A stretch of DNA of 64,000 nt from Ruminococcus sp. (GCA_017525915.1 JAFXSC010000011.1:1-64000), one strand, 5' to 3'. Shown: positions 34,331-42,325, numbered from the stretch's first letter. Notes: generated by a model from the sequence alone, not told the origin. Numbers and translations are program-made.

Positions 34331-34344
34331 GGAAAGGAAAAATT

Positions 34345-35547
34345 ATGATCGAATTAAAAGGAAAATACAACTCCGCAAAGGTATTCACCGATGTCATAGA
34401 CGAGAGCGCAATATCCCAGATAATCGAGCTTTGCAACCAGCCGATGAGCGAGGGCGCAAATATCCGTATTATGCCCGATGTTCACGCAGGCGCAGGCTGT
34501 ACTATCGGTACAACTATGACTATCACTGATAAGGTAGTTCCTAATCTCGTTGGCGTTGATATCGGCTGCGGAATGGAGACTGTACGTCTCAAGGAGAAGC
34601 ACATAGAGCTGCAAAAGCTGGACAAGCTGATATATGAAAAGATACCGTCCGGATTTGCTATCCGTGATAAGGCTCACCGTTATAGCGAACAGATAGACCT
34701 CACTGAACTGTACTGCTATGAGAGAATAAAGTCTGCCCGCGCGGAGCTTAGCATCGGCACTCTGGGCGGCGGAAACCACTTCATAGAGGCTGATCAGGGA
34801 GAGGACGGAAGCATATACATCGTTATCCATTCCGGTTCCCGTCATCTTGGTGTTGAGACAGCGAAGTACTATCAGGAGAAGGCATTCTGTGAGATAGCTA
34901 AGAATCGTGACGATGTGAAGGCGCTTATCGAATCCTACAAGGCAATGGGCAAGGAAAAGAAGATAGAAGAAACTCTCAGAAGACTGAAAAATACTGGCAA
35001 GGCTGGTGTACCAAAGCACCTTGCTTATTGCGAGGGTGAACTGTTTAAGCAGTATATCCACGATATGAAGATAGTGCAGAAGTTTGCTATGATAAACCGT
35101 CAGGCAATGATGGACGAGATAATCAAGGGTATGCACCTCCACGTTGAGGAGCAGTTCACTACTATACACAACTACATCGACACTGACACTATGATACTGC
35201 GAAAGGGCGCTGTATCGGCAAATGCAGGCGAAAAGCTGCTCATACCGATAAATATGCGTGACGGCAGCCTTATCTGTACCGGCAAGGGAAATCCGGACTG
35301 GAACTGTTCCGCTCCCCACGGCGCTGGCAGACTTATGTCCCGTTCCGCTGCAAAGCAGAGCTTCACTGTGTCGGAATTCAAGAAGCAGATGGACGGAATC
35401 TATACCACTTCCGTAAACGCAGCTACCCTTGATGAGTGTCCTATGGCATACAAGTCCATAGAGGACATCGTTGACAATATCGGCGATACAGTTGAGATAA
35501 ACGAGATCATCAAGCCTATTTACAACTTCAAGGCAGGTGAAGAATGA
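34345..35547 (+). CDS. rtcB: RtcB RNA ligase
   Basis: 400 aa, usual length for bacterial RtcB. It joins 2',3'-cyclic phosphate or 3'-phosphate RNA ends to 5'-OH ends using GTP and Mn2+. Metal and guanylate motifs: MPDVHAGAGCTIGTT, VGVDIGCGMET, GTLGGGNHFIE, HSGSRHLG and the guanylated-histidine region CSAPHGAGR. ATG 34345 follows GGAAAGGA. It is followed by coupled GNAT and small basic-protein genes. It complements Hen1/Pnkp by ligating similar ends through a different chemistry. Confidence 0.97.
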   Translation: MIELKGKYNSAKVFTDVIDESAISQIIELCNQPMSEGANIRIMPDVHAGAGCTIGTTMTITDKVVPNLVGVDIGCGMETVRLKEKHIELQKLDKLIYEKIPSGFAIRDKAHRYSEQIDLTELYCYERIKSARAELSIGTLGGGNHFIEADQGEDGSIYIVIHSGSRHLGVETAKYYQEKAFCEIAKNRDDVKALIESYKAMGKEKKIEETLRRLKNTGKAGVPKHLAYCEGELFKQYIHDMKIVQKFAMINRQAMMDEIIKGMHLHVEEQFTTIHNYIDTDTMILRKGAVSANAGEKLLIPINMRDGSLICTGKGNPDWNCSAPHGAGRLMSRSAAKQSFTVSEFKKQMDGIYTTSVNAATLDECPMAYKSIEDIVDNIGDTVEINEIIKPIYNFKAGEE

Positions 35548-36041
35548 TAGAAATATCAGTCCTGAACAGTGGCTGCGAGATGTGGAAAACTGTCGCAGAC
35601 TATGCTGAAAAATGTTCGTGGAGAGCCGGAAAACAGCTCTCCACGCTTATGCATACAAATGCTTTTAAGTATTGGGAACGAGTTATTGCCACATTTGAGG
35701 ACGGCGAGCCGGTCGGCTTCTGCACTCTGACTGAAAAGGACGAGCTGCCGCCGGATTTACCGTATACGCCGTTCATTGGATTTGTGTTCATTGAAGAAGA
35801 ACACAGGGGAAAACGGCTGTCGGAAAAAATGATAAGAAAAGCAATAGAAAATGCAGGCACACTTGGCTATGATAAGCTCTATCTTATGAGCGGTGAAACT
35901 GGTCTGTATGAAAAATACGGATTCAGATATATAGACGATTTGGAAACGATATATGGAGACACTGAGCAGTTATACTGCATCAGTACGCACGATCAGGAGG
36001 TCGATGATCAATGGAGAAATTCGTATCTTTCGAGAAAATGA
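35544..36041 (+). CDS. GNAT-family N-acetyltransferase
   Basis: 165 aa. The acetyl-CoA binding segment FIGFVFIEEEHRGKRLSEKMI has the R/Q-x-x-G-x-G/A pattern (HRGKRL). The preceding strand is GEPVGFCTLTEKDE and the C-terminus has GLYEKYGFRYID. It overlaps rtcB by 4 nt (ATGA). Substrate unknown; the tight link to rtcB is worth noting. Confidence 0.85.
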   Translation: MIEISVLNSGCEMWKTVADYAEKCSWRAGKQLSTLMHTNAFKYWERVIATFEDGEPVGFCTLTEKDELPPDLPYTPFIGFVFIEEEHRGKRLSEKMIRKAIENAGTLGYDKLYLMSGETGLYEKYGFRYIDDLETIYGDTEQLYCISTHDQEVDDQWRNSYLSRK

Positions 36042-36181
36042 GCAAGAAGGAGCAGAAAAAGCTCAACGCTGAAAAGCGCCGTGACTGGAACGGTATGAAT
36101 CCAGTTACCAGAGTTGTTACGGATAACAAAAGAGCTTACAAGCGCAATCCCAAGCACCGAGGTTCGCTTTACGCAGAATAA
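36011..36181 (+). CDS. Small basic protein at the end of the rtcB operon
   Basis: 56 aa, about one third Lys/Arg, with the core KLNAEKRRDWNGMNPVTRVV and NPKHRGSLYAE at the end. ATG 36011 has GGAGG 10 bp upstream and overlaps the GNAT gene by 31 bp in another frame. The strong ribosome site and clean stop support a real gene. Its composition suggests RNA or ribosome binding, which is inference. Confidence 0.65.
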   Translation: MEKFVSFEKMSKKEQKKLNAEKRRDWNGMNPVTRVVTDNKRAYKRNPKHRGSLYAE

Positions 36182-36183
36182 GA

Positions 36184-36208
36184 TACTGCCCTCTTTCGAG
36201 GGCAGTCA
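36184..36208 (+). terminator. Bidirectional terminator after the rtcB operon
   Basis: ACTGCCCTC, loop TTTC, GAGGGCAGT, between convergent operons. Confidence 0.75.
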
Positions 36209-36210
36209 GT

Positions 36211-36783
36211 TTATTGTTCAGGAAATTTGCAGTTGAAATGTATAGTTGCAAGACTTAGAGCTTCAATACCGGGCTTGCGGACGATCTTATCATAAGTGAC
36301 TTCCTGTACAGGCGTACCGGGAATAAGCTCGCCGAACTCCTTAATTCGTTTTTCTGTGGGCGGTTCAAGTTCCTTCCAGTCTTCATAGCTGCCCTCGTAG
36401 TAAACGTCAGTCAGAGAGGAACAGCCGGAAAAAATATACTTGCTTATTCGTTTTATCTGCTTGGGGAAATATATCCTTTCGAGGGCGATACAACCTTTAA
36501 ATGTACTGCCGCCCAACATTCTGATACCTGGATGTAGTATAACATCGGTAACAGTGGTGTTGCCTTGAAAAGCGTCACCTCCAATTCCAATTACGGCGAC
36601 TTCCAGACCGTAGCGGTTGACAGCCTTTTCAGGTATCCTTATGATCTTATCAGTGCAGCCGTTGAGCGAAAAAACGCCCAGCGGAAGCTTTTCCGGGTGA
36701 AGCCACATTAGAGCTTGTTCATACTCTAAGCCCTGTGTCTCCGAAGTTCCTTTGATTGTATTTATGTATTCATAATAGTTCAT
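36211..36783 (-). CDS. BspA-type leucine-rich-repeat protein (copy 2)
   Basis: 190 aa, no signal peptide. The LRR_5 repeats run NTTVTDVILHPGIRMLGGST, then FKGCIALERIYFPKQIKRIS, then FSGCSSLTDVYYEGSYEDW. It is clearly paralogous to the next gene upstream, with the same MNxYxYIxxIxxTxET start and LNGCTDKxIxxP segment, and even a near-identical ribosome site region. Most BspA proteins are secreted; this one should be cytoplasmic. Last gene of a four-gene operon. Confidence 0.82.
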   Translation of the reverse strand: MNYYEYINTIKGTSETQGLEYEQALMWLHPEKLPLGVFSLNGCTDKIIRIPEKAVNRYGLEVAVIGIGGDAFQGNTTVTDVILHPGIRMLGGSTFKGCIALERIYFPKQIKRISKYIFSGCSSLTDVYYEGSYEDWKELEPPTEKRIKEFGELIPGTPVQEVTYDKIVRKPGIEALSLATIHFNCKFPEQ

Positions 36784-36815
36784 AGGTGCGCTCCTTTCAG
36801 TTTTGAGTAAGCTTT

Positions 36816-37385
36816 TTATTCAGGATACTTGCAATTGAAATGAATAGATACATCGCAAAGCTCTTCACACTCATATTTGTGTATTACTTTTTCATTACAT
36901 ACTTTTTGAACTGGCATACCTGGTATAAGATCTACAAATTCTTCTACAAGCCGTTCGGTATGAGAATTCAACTCTTCCCATTTTTCTTTTGTTCCCTCGA
37001 AATACAGATCTATAAGTGATTTGCATCCGGCAAATGCTCCTTGTTCAATAGTCTTTACAGATTCGGGTATATATATTCTTTCCAATGAAGTACAGCCGAA
37101 AAATGATCCGGTCAATATCTCTTTAATATGCGGAGATAAGATTATATCTGTGACTGTTGTATTTCCTTTGAAAGTGTGTTCGCTGAAAGATATAACATTA
37201 ACTGCATTACCGTAAGGATTTATCATTTTGCTTGGAAGTTTTATAACTTTATCTGTACAGCCATTCAGTGATGATACTTTTAAAGGGAGATAGCTTGGAT
37301 TCAGGCAGCCACAGGCAAACTGATATTTAAGCCTTTTGGTTTCTGGAGTAGACTCAATGATTTTTATGTAATCGTAGAAATTCAT
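36816..37385 (-). CDS. BspA-type leucine-rich-repeat protein (copy 1)
   Basis: 189 aa, cytoplasmic. The LRR_5 repeats include NTTVTDIILSPHIKEI, FFGCTSLERIYIPESVKTIE and FAGCKSLIDLYFEGTKEKW. The ATG overlaps the stop of the phosphatase gene (ATGA), so translation is coupled. Tandem duplicate of the downstream gene. LRR proteins beside a phosphatase suggest a protein-binding adaptor role, which is inference. Confidence 0.82.
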   Translation of the reverse strand: MNFYDYIKIIESTPETKRLKYQFACGCLNPSYLPLKVSSLNGCTDKVIKLPSKMINPYGNAVNVISFSEHTFKGNTTVTDIILSPHIKEILTGSFFGCTSLERIYIPESVKTIEQGAFAGCKSLIDLYFEGTKEKWEELNSHTERLVEEFVDLIPGMPVQKVCNEKVIHKYECEELCDVSIHFNCKYPE

Positions 37386-37840
37386 AAGTGCGCTCCTTTC
37401 AGATAGACCTCTTTCAGCAGATCGTAAACATATCTGTTGAATGTTTGGCTTCCAGTATAAGGCTGTCCGAGTAATTCACTTGCAAACGCTCCAACTGCCA
37501 TTGAACGTGACACTCCTGCAAAACAGTGGATAAGCAGAGTATCAACATATGAATTAGCTTGGATAAACGCTATAATCTGCCGTGCCTGAATTTCATCCAT
37601 CAGCTTCAAACCAGCTTCGGGTTTCTCGATATCATCGAAGAAAAGAGTGATTGCTCCCTTGCAGAACTGATTCTGCCGAAGCTCAAAACCGTAACCGTTG
37701 CCGATAGTATCCTGTATTGATATTACAGCGTAAGTCTCAGTGTTCTTAGGGTACTCCGTAACACCGGGTTCGCAGAAATGATCCATAACATAGCGCAATG
37801 CGCCTCTTGATGAAACAACGAGTATTCGTGGCTTTTTCAT
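37382..37840 (-). CDS. Dual-specificity-type protein phosphatase (second copy)
   Basis: 152 aa, paralogue of the enzyme at 8225-8668: both begin MKKPRILV, share YAVISIQD and the ARQIxxFIQ helix, and keep the active loop (here LLIHCFAGVSRSMAVG, HCX5RS). The aspartate region is LFFDDIEKP. ATG 37840 follows AGGGAG; the in-frame GTG 37849 lies within the ribosome site. Second gene of the operon starting at 38293. Catalytic residues are intact. Confidence 0.85.
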   Translation of the reverse strand: MKKPRILVVSSRGALRYVMDHFCEPGVTEYPKNTETYAVISIQDTIGNGYGFELRQNQFCKGAITLFFDDIEKPEAGLKLMDEIQARQIIAFIQANSYVDTLLIHCFAGVSRSMAVGAFASELLGQPYTGSQTFNRYVYDLLKEVYLKGAHL

Positions 37841-37858
37841 ATTCGTCACTCCCTGATC

Positions 37859-38293
37859 TCAGAAATATCCCATATACAGCCTTCGGCGATTTTTGCTGCC
37901 TCTGTGCTTGTAAAGGTTCAGTATCACTACATAGCCTTTATAACCAATTTCAATTATTGGTACAAGAGCATCTTCCAGTGCAGATTCATTGATGTATATT
38001 CCGACACTCTCACTTGTAAAAACAGCACCGTTCTGGCTGGCATATTCTACTATTTCAAAGTTTTGTGTTTCAGCATCGGTGATACATGGGCAGGTGCCTT
38101 CCGGGAACAAGAATACAGTTCCTTTGGTAAATTCAGGCTTTTTCTGCTGCATAAGAGCATTCATAAGTCTTGTTTCCTCGCTGCTGACACCGTCAGTATT
38201 GAGCTTTTCAAGTAAGATACGCCTGTCAGCTATACCTTTTTTACCGGACGGCACATAGATAACTTTATCATATTGCTTTTCATAAGCGTACAT
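37859..38293 (-). CDS. Uncharacterised protein heading the phosphatase-LRR operon
   Basis: 144 aa, mixed alpha/beta with an EFTKGTVFLFPEGTCPCITD segment and a basic C-terminus (KHRGSKNRRRLYMGYF). No domain recognised. ATG 38293 follows AAGAGGTGG. It is transcribed from the minus-strand TGTACA promoter at 38365-38398, followed by a phosphatase and two LRR genes. Confidence 0.7.
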   Translation of the reverse strand: MYAYEKQYDKVIYVPSGKKGIADRRILLEKLNTDGVSSEETRLMNALMQQKKPEFTKGTVFLFPEGTCPCITDAETQNFEIVEYASQNGAVFTSESVGIYINESALEDALVPIIEIGYKGYVVILNLYKHRGSKNRRRLYMGYF

Positions 38294-38364
38294 AGTGTCC
38301 ACCTCTTAGTCAATTTATAGAACATCAGAGCATCAAGGCTCATAACATATATACTCTTTTCCTG

Positions 38365-38398
38365 TTTCTGAGATTATTATATCAAAGGAAGTGTACAG
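38365..38398 (-). promoter_or_regulatory. TGTACA-box promoter for the 38293 operon
   Basis: Minus strand: CTGTACACT (38398-38390), 8 nt, TATAAT (38381-38376), 5 nt, CAGAAA (38370-38365). No -35 hexamer. Confidence 0.8.
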
Positions 38399-38402
38399 AA
38401 TA

Positions 38403-38436
38403 ATGTACATAGCAAATGCTATTATGGTATCAGAAA
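38403..38436 (+). promoter_or_regulatory. TGTACA-box promoter for the AAA-VWA operon
   Basis: ATGTACATA at 38403-38411, 8 nt, TATTAT at 38420-38425, 5 nt, CAGAAA at 38431-38436. The box lies 4 bp from the minus-strand box. Confidence 0.8.
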
Positions 38437-38476
38437 AAGCAAACAGGAATTCACGACATAACGATAAGGAGATAAT

Positions 38477-39541
38477 ATGAATCTTTCTTTTACAGTAACA
38501 CAAAACGAATTATCCGATATACTTCTTAACCTCTCACCCACAAGACCGGTGTTCATATGGGGCGCACCCGGAATCGGCAAGTCTGCTCTTGTTCAGAAAT
38601 TTGCAGATGATGTGGGACTGCCCTGCGTATCACTTCTCGGCAGCCAGCTCGCTCCGGAGGACATTATCGGTATTCCGCAGATAAACGGCGAGACTTCACA
38701 GTTTATGCCGCCAAAGATGATAGCCCGGAAAGAACCGTATGTACTGTTCCTTGATGAGCTCAATGCCTGTTCGCAGGAGGTGCAGAAGGCTTTTTACAGC
38801 CTTATCCACGAAAAGAGGATAGGGGAGTATCATCTCCCGAAGGGCAGCGTTGTCATCGGTGCCGGAAACCGTTCACAGGACGGTGCGATAGTGAAAACTA
38901 TGTCAACGGCTCTTGTCAACCGTATGTTTCACGTTCAGCTTGTTGCAGATCCGCAGCAGTGGCTCAACTGGGCATATGAGAATGAGCTGCATCAGTGGGT
39001 GATAGACTACATAACACAGCGTCCGGATCACCTTTTTTCAGAGCCGCCGAAGACGGAAGAACCCTATTCTACGCCCCGTTCGTGGCATATGCTCAGTGAT
39101 GCACTGAAAGAATACGGCGCAGGCGAGAAAAATGTTCCGGAAAGCATACTGAGAGTACTTGCATACGGTTCAGTTTCACCGAGCCACGCAGGATTTTTCA
39201 TTGCATTCGTCAAGAACCTCAGCAATAAAGACCTTCTCAGCAAGATCATCAAGGGCGAGGAGAGATTTCCCTCCGATCCGTCTGACAGAGATGTGCTTTA
39301 TTTTGTATCTCAGAGCTTCCGTGCAAAGCTGCTTATGGAGCTTCCAGTTGATAAGCAGAAAATGGATAAGTCAGCGCAGTACCTCACACACAGGGCAAAG
39401 GCGCTTATCAAGGACCTTTCCCACATAAACCTTGAACTTGCACAGATGATAGTATCTTCCGATGACGGAAAGGTGCTTCCGGAGTGGTTTATGCTGGAGA
39501 TAGTCCGTGATCTGCCGAGACTTATAAAGAATGACAGGTGA
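38477..39541 (+). CDS. MoxR-like AAA+ ATPase
   Basis: 354 aa. Walker A is FIWGAPGIGKSAL (about residues 27-39), Walker B VLFLDELNACSQEVQ, and sensor 1 VIGAGNR. The PEDIIGIP loop is typical of MoxR-like AAA proteins, which normally work with a VWA-domain partner; the next gene, 2 bp away, encodes one. ATG 38477 follows AAGGAGATAAT. Likely a chaperone that remodels a target through the VWA protein. Confidence 0.9.
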   Translation: MNLSFTVTQNELSDILLNLSPTRPVFIWGAPGIGKSALVQKFADDVGLPCVSLLGSQLAPEDIIGIPQINGETSQFMPPKMIARKEPYVLFLDELNACSQEVQKAFYSLIHEKRIGEYHLPKGSVVIGAGNRSQDGAIVKTMSTALVNRMFHVQLVADPQQWLNWAYENELHQWVIDYITQRPDHLFSEPPKTEEPYSTPRSWHMLSDALKEYGAGEKNVPESILRVLAYGSVSPSHAGFFIAFVKNLSNKDLLSKIIKGEERFPSDPSDRDVLYFVSQSFRAKLLMELPVDKQKMDKSAQYLTHRAKALIKDLSHINLELAQMIVSSDDGKVLPEWFMLEIVRDLPRLIKNDR

Positions 39542-39543
39542 TT

Positions 39544-41385
39544 ATGGCTAAGAAAAAAGAGGAGAAGATCTCCAGAAATGAACAGCAGCTCCTTAACGGG
39601 CTTGCTATTATAAAAGAACATCGGCTTTTCGGACATCTTAGCATATCTACGAACATTGTTCCGAAAAGCCAGCTTGGTAGAAATATTCCTGCAAAGGTAT
39701 ATTCGTCAGGTCACGTTTATCTCAACAAGGACTGCGACAGAACGCCGAAGGAGTGGGCATACATCATAGCTCACTGTATGCTCCACCTTTGCTTCGGTCA
39801 CTTTGATGCTGACCGTATGCCTGGCTATTTTCAGCAGATAAACGAGAAAAAGCAGGTGTGGGTGAATAACTATGATCCTGTGCTCTGGAATATGGCTTGC
39901 GATATCTATATCACTCGGTTCCTTGCGGATATAAAGTTCGGCGCAACTGATATTGCCACTGAAAAACTCAGTGAGTTCGGCACTGCATCGACTGAGCTGA
40001 AAATATACGAAAAGCTTGCAGATGCACATATAAACGGGAACACCAACTGCTTTGGTACAGCAGGGGATTACCCGGATATGGCAGGCACAGAAAAGCCGCT
40101 GACTTATGGCAGCGGCAAGAATGAATATATCACAAGATTTGCGTATGTTTTAGCCGAATCTGTTCGCTCAGTCATTGACAGTGCAGGTGCTCAGAACGGA
40201 AATACCAGTAAGCGTAAGACTACAATGGACAAAGCGGCTGAGTGGTTCGTGAATCACTATCCGCTGCTCGGCGGTATTGCAATGGGTTTTAAGCTCGTTG
40301 AGGTCTCTCCGGTGAATCCCAATTCAGAGATAGAAGTGGCGGCAGTTGATGTTGTAAAGGGTGAGATATATGTAAATCCGGCTGCCGGGTTGACACTTGA
40401 GGAGTGGAAATTCGTAATCGCACACGAATATCTCCACGCCGGATTGCAGCACCACGCACGGCGAAACGGGCGTGACCATTATCTCTGGAACGTAGCCTGT
40501 GACTTTGTTATCAACGGCTGGCTGAACGAGATGCAGATAGGTGTTATGCCGCAGAAAGGTCTGCTGTATGATCAGGAACTGAAAAATCTGTCGGCAGAGG
40601 AGATATATGACCGGCTTATTGAGAATATTCGCCGGAACTTGAAATATGTAACATTCCGTGGATACGGCAGGGGAGACATTATCGACAACGGCTGGGAGAA
40701 GTTCGGGAACGGCGGTACTTCACTTGATGATTTCTGCAAGAGCGCTCTCAGGAACGGACTTGAATACCATACTGCGACCGGCAGGGGATATATTCCGGCA
40801 GGTCTTATCGAGGAGATAAAGGCACTTTCTATGCCGCCTGTTCCGTGGGATGTGGAGCTTGCAAAGTGGTTCGATATGTGGTTTGCACCTGTTGAGAAGC
40901 ACCGCACCTATGCTCGTCCAAGCAGGCGACAGAGCAGCACTCCGGATATTCCCCGCCCGAACTGGGTAAAGCCTGAGATACCGGAATACAGCCGCACCTA
41001 CGCTGTTATCATTGATACCTCCGGTTCAATGACTCCTACTCTCATTGGCAAGGCTCTCGGAGCTGCCGCAAGCTATTCCGTTGCAAAGGATGTGCCGCTT
41101 GTGAGAGTAGTGTTTTGTGATGCGGCTGCCTATGATATAGGGTATGTTGCGCCAGAGGATATTGCAGGCAGAGTTATGGTAAAGGGCAGGGGAGGAACTG
41201 TATTGCAGCCTGCCGTTGATCTTATCGAGAATGCAAAGGATTTTCCCAAGGACGGACCGATACTCATAATAACCGATGCAGGTATCGAAAGTGATCTGAA
41301 AGTACGCCGCGAACACGCATTTCTTATTCCGGAGGGCAGGAGACTGCCGTTCAGACCACGGGGTAAAGTGTTCTATTTCAAGTAA
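39544..41385 (+). CDS. VWA-like protein with duplicated metallopeptidase-like domain (DUF2201)
   Basis: 613 aa. A first zincin-like segment, IIAHCMLHLCFGHF near residue 75, has Cys where the HExxH Glu should be. A second, VIAHEYLHAGLQHH near 298, keeps HExxH. Each is followed by a WNxACDxxI segment, so the domain is duplicated. The C-terminus is VWA-like, with the MIDAS motif IDTSGSM near 495 and ITDAGIE near 577. It pairs with the AAA protein before it. The family (PF13203/PF09967 type) is common, but its function is poorly known. Confidence 0.87.
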   Translation: MAKKKEEKISRNEQQLLNGLAIIKEHRLFGHLSISTNIVPKSQLGRNIPAKVYSSGHVYLNKDCDRTPKEWAYIIAHCMLHLCFGHFDADRMPGYFQQINEKKQVWVNNYDPVLWNMACDIYITRFLADIKFGATDIATEKLSEFGTASTELKIYEKLADAHINGNTNCFGTAGDYPDMAGTEKPLTYGSGKNEYITRFAYVLAESVRSVIDSAGAQNGNTSKRKTTMDKAAEWFVNHYPLLGGIAMGFKLVEVSPVNPNSEIEVAAVDVVKGEIYVNPAAGLTLEEWKFVIAHEYLHAGLQHHARRNGRDHYLWNVACDFVINGWLNEMQIGVMPQKGLLYDQELKNLSAEEIYDRLIENIRRNLKYVTFRGYGRGDIIDNGWEKFGNGGTSLDDFCKSALRNGLEYHTATGRGYIPAGLIEEIKALSMPPVPWDVELAKWFDMWFAPVEKHRTYARPSRRQSSTPDIPRPNWVKPEIPEYSRTYAVIIDTSGSMTPTLIGKALGAAASYSVAKDVPLVRVVFCDAAAYDIGYVAPEDIAGRVMVKGRGGTVLQPAVDLIENAKDFPKDGPILIITDAGIESDLKVRREHAFLIPEGRRLPFRPRGKVFYFK

Positions 41386-41390
41386 TGAGA

Positions 41391-41427
41391 AAATCAGTGT
41401 GTCACCGTGACACACTGATTTTCCTTT
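41391..41427 (+). terminator. Strong bidirectional terminator
   Basis: A 15-bp stem, AAAATCAGTGTGTCA with TGACACACTGATTTT, loop CCG, between the AAA-VWA operon and the AbiE operon. Confidence 0.9.
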
Positions 41428-41464
41428 GGTTACTTAATGGCTATTTGACGTTTGTTAAGAATTG

Positions 41465-42325
41465 TTATTTTAGTGCAATTGTTATTTGTTTAAAGAAATC
41501 CGCACTCCACAAGTCAAGTGAAGTGGTGTCTTTTATAAATGGGCGAACATCGTCCTTTGCCTGAGCGTAATCAATTGAATCAAAACGTGAAAACAGCATT
41601 TGTTTTGCGTCTTCTATTGTGAAAATATTTTCGGATTTCCATACATCAGACTGAACGAGACGAGCTTTCAGATGTTCCTTATTAATTGTAGCACCATGTG
41701 ATAGATAAAATACATAATCATAAAGGTCTCTGCCTTTTACTCGGTTTTTCCACGAACGACATATAACTGCGTGAGCTTTACCAGCAAAAAGCGATGGCAT
41801 ATCGTATAGTTTTACTTCATATGGTGAAGGAAGTAAGCGGTATTTATGCTCAAATGTTGCTCCAATAGGTGGATTTGTATCAACCTCGAACTTGATTTTT
41901 ATCTTTTCATCGCCTGCTATTGAACTTGTTATCGGATCAGAAGCATAGAACATAAGCATATGCTCTTTTGTATTACCTTTCAAAAAAGCTGAACGTATTG
42001 CTGATTCTTTAGTTTTCTGCTTTTCTGTTATTTCAACGTTTAAGCCATAAGAAGCTACTTCACTTTTTAGAACAGGGAAATAATCTGACAGTTCAAAGGT
42101 TTCATCCGTTTTAATAAGGGAAAAATCAAGATCTTCGGAAAAACGGTCAAGCCCATAGAATATGCGAAGTGCAGTTCCTCCATAGAATGCAGCTTTTTTA
42201 AAGAATCCAGCTCTTGATAGTCCACAGAGAACTATTTCCTGCATTATCTCTTTTACGGCGTTCTTTTTATCAGTTAAACCGCCGGCATCATATTTATTCA
42301 GCATCTCGCTAATCATATTGTTCAT
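41465..42325 (-). CDS. AbiEii-type nucleotidyltransferase toxin
   Basis: 286 aa. The nucleotidyltransferase signature is AAFYGGTALRIFYGLDRFSEDLDFSL (GG then S-x-DLD) near residues 45-72. A later lysine region KAHAVICRSWKNRVKGRDLYDYVFYL is also typical of AbiEii/DUF1814. Known members modify tRNA 3' ends in type IV toxin-antitoxin systems. The start overlaps the antitoxin stop by 4 nt. In an island with RNA-repair enzymes, a tRNA-modifying toxin is a fitting companion. Confidence 0.9.
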   Translation of the reverse strand: MNNMISEMLNKYDAGGLTDKKNAVKEIMQEIVLCGLSRAGFFKKAAFYGGTALRIFYGLDRFSEDLDFSLIKTDETFELSDYFPVLKSEVASYGLNVEITEKQKTKESAIRSAFLKGNTKEHMLMFYASDPITSSIAGDEKIKIKFEVDTNPPIGATFEHKYRLLPSPYEVKLYDMPSLFAGKAHAVICRSWKNRVKGRDLYDYVFYLSHGATINKEHLKARLVQSDVWKSENIFTIEDAKQMLFSRFDSIDYAQAKDDVRPFIKDTTSLDLWSADFFKQITIALK

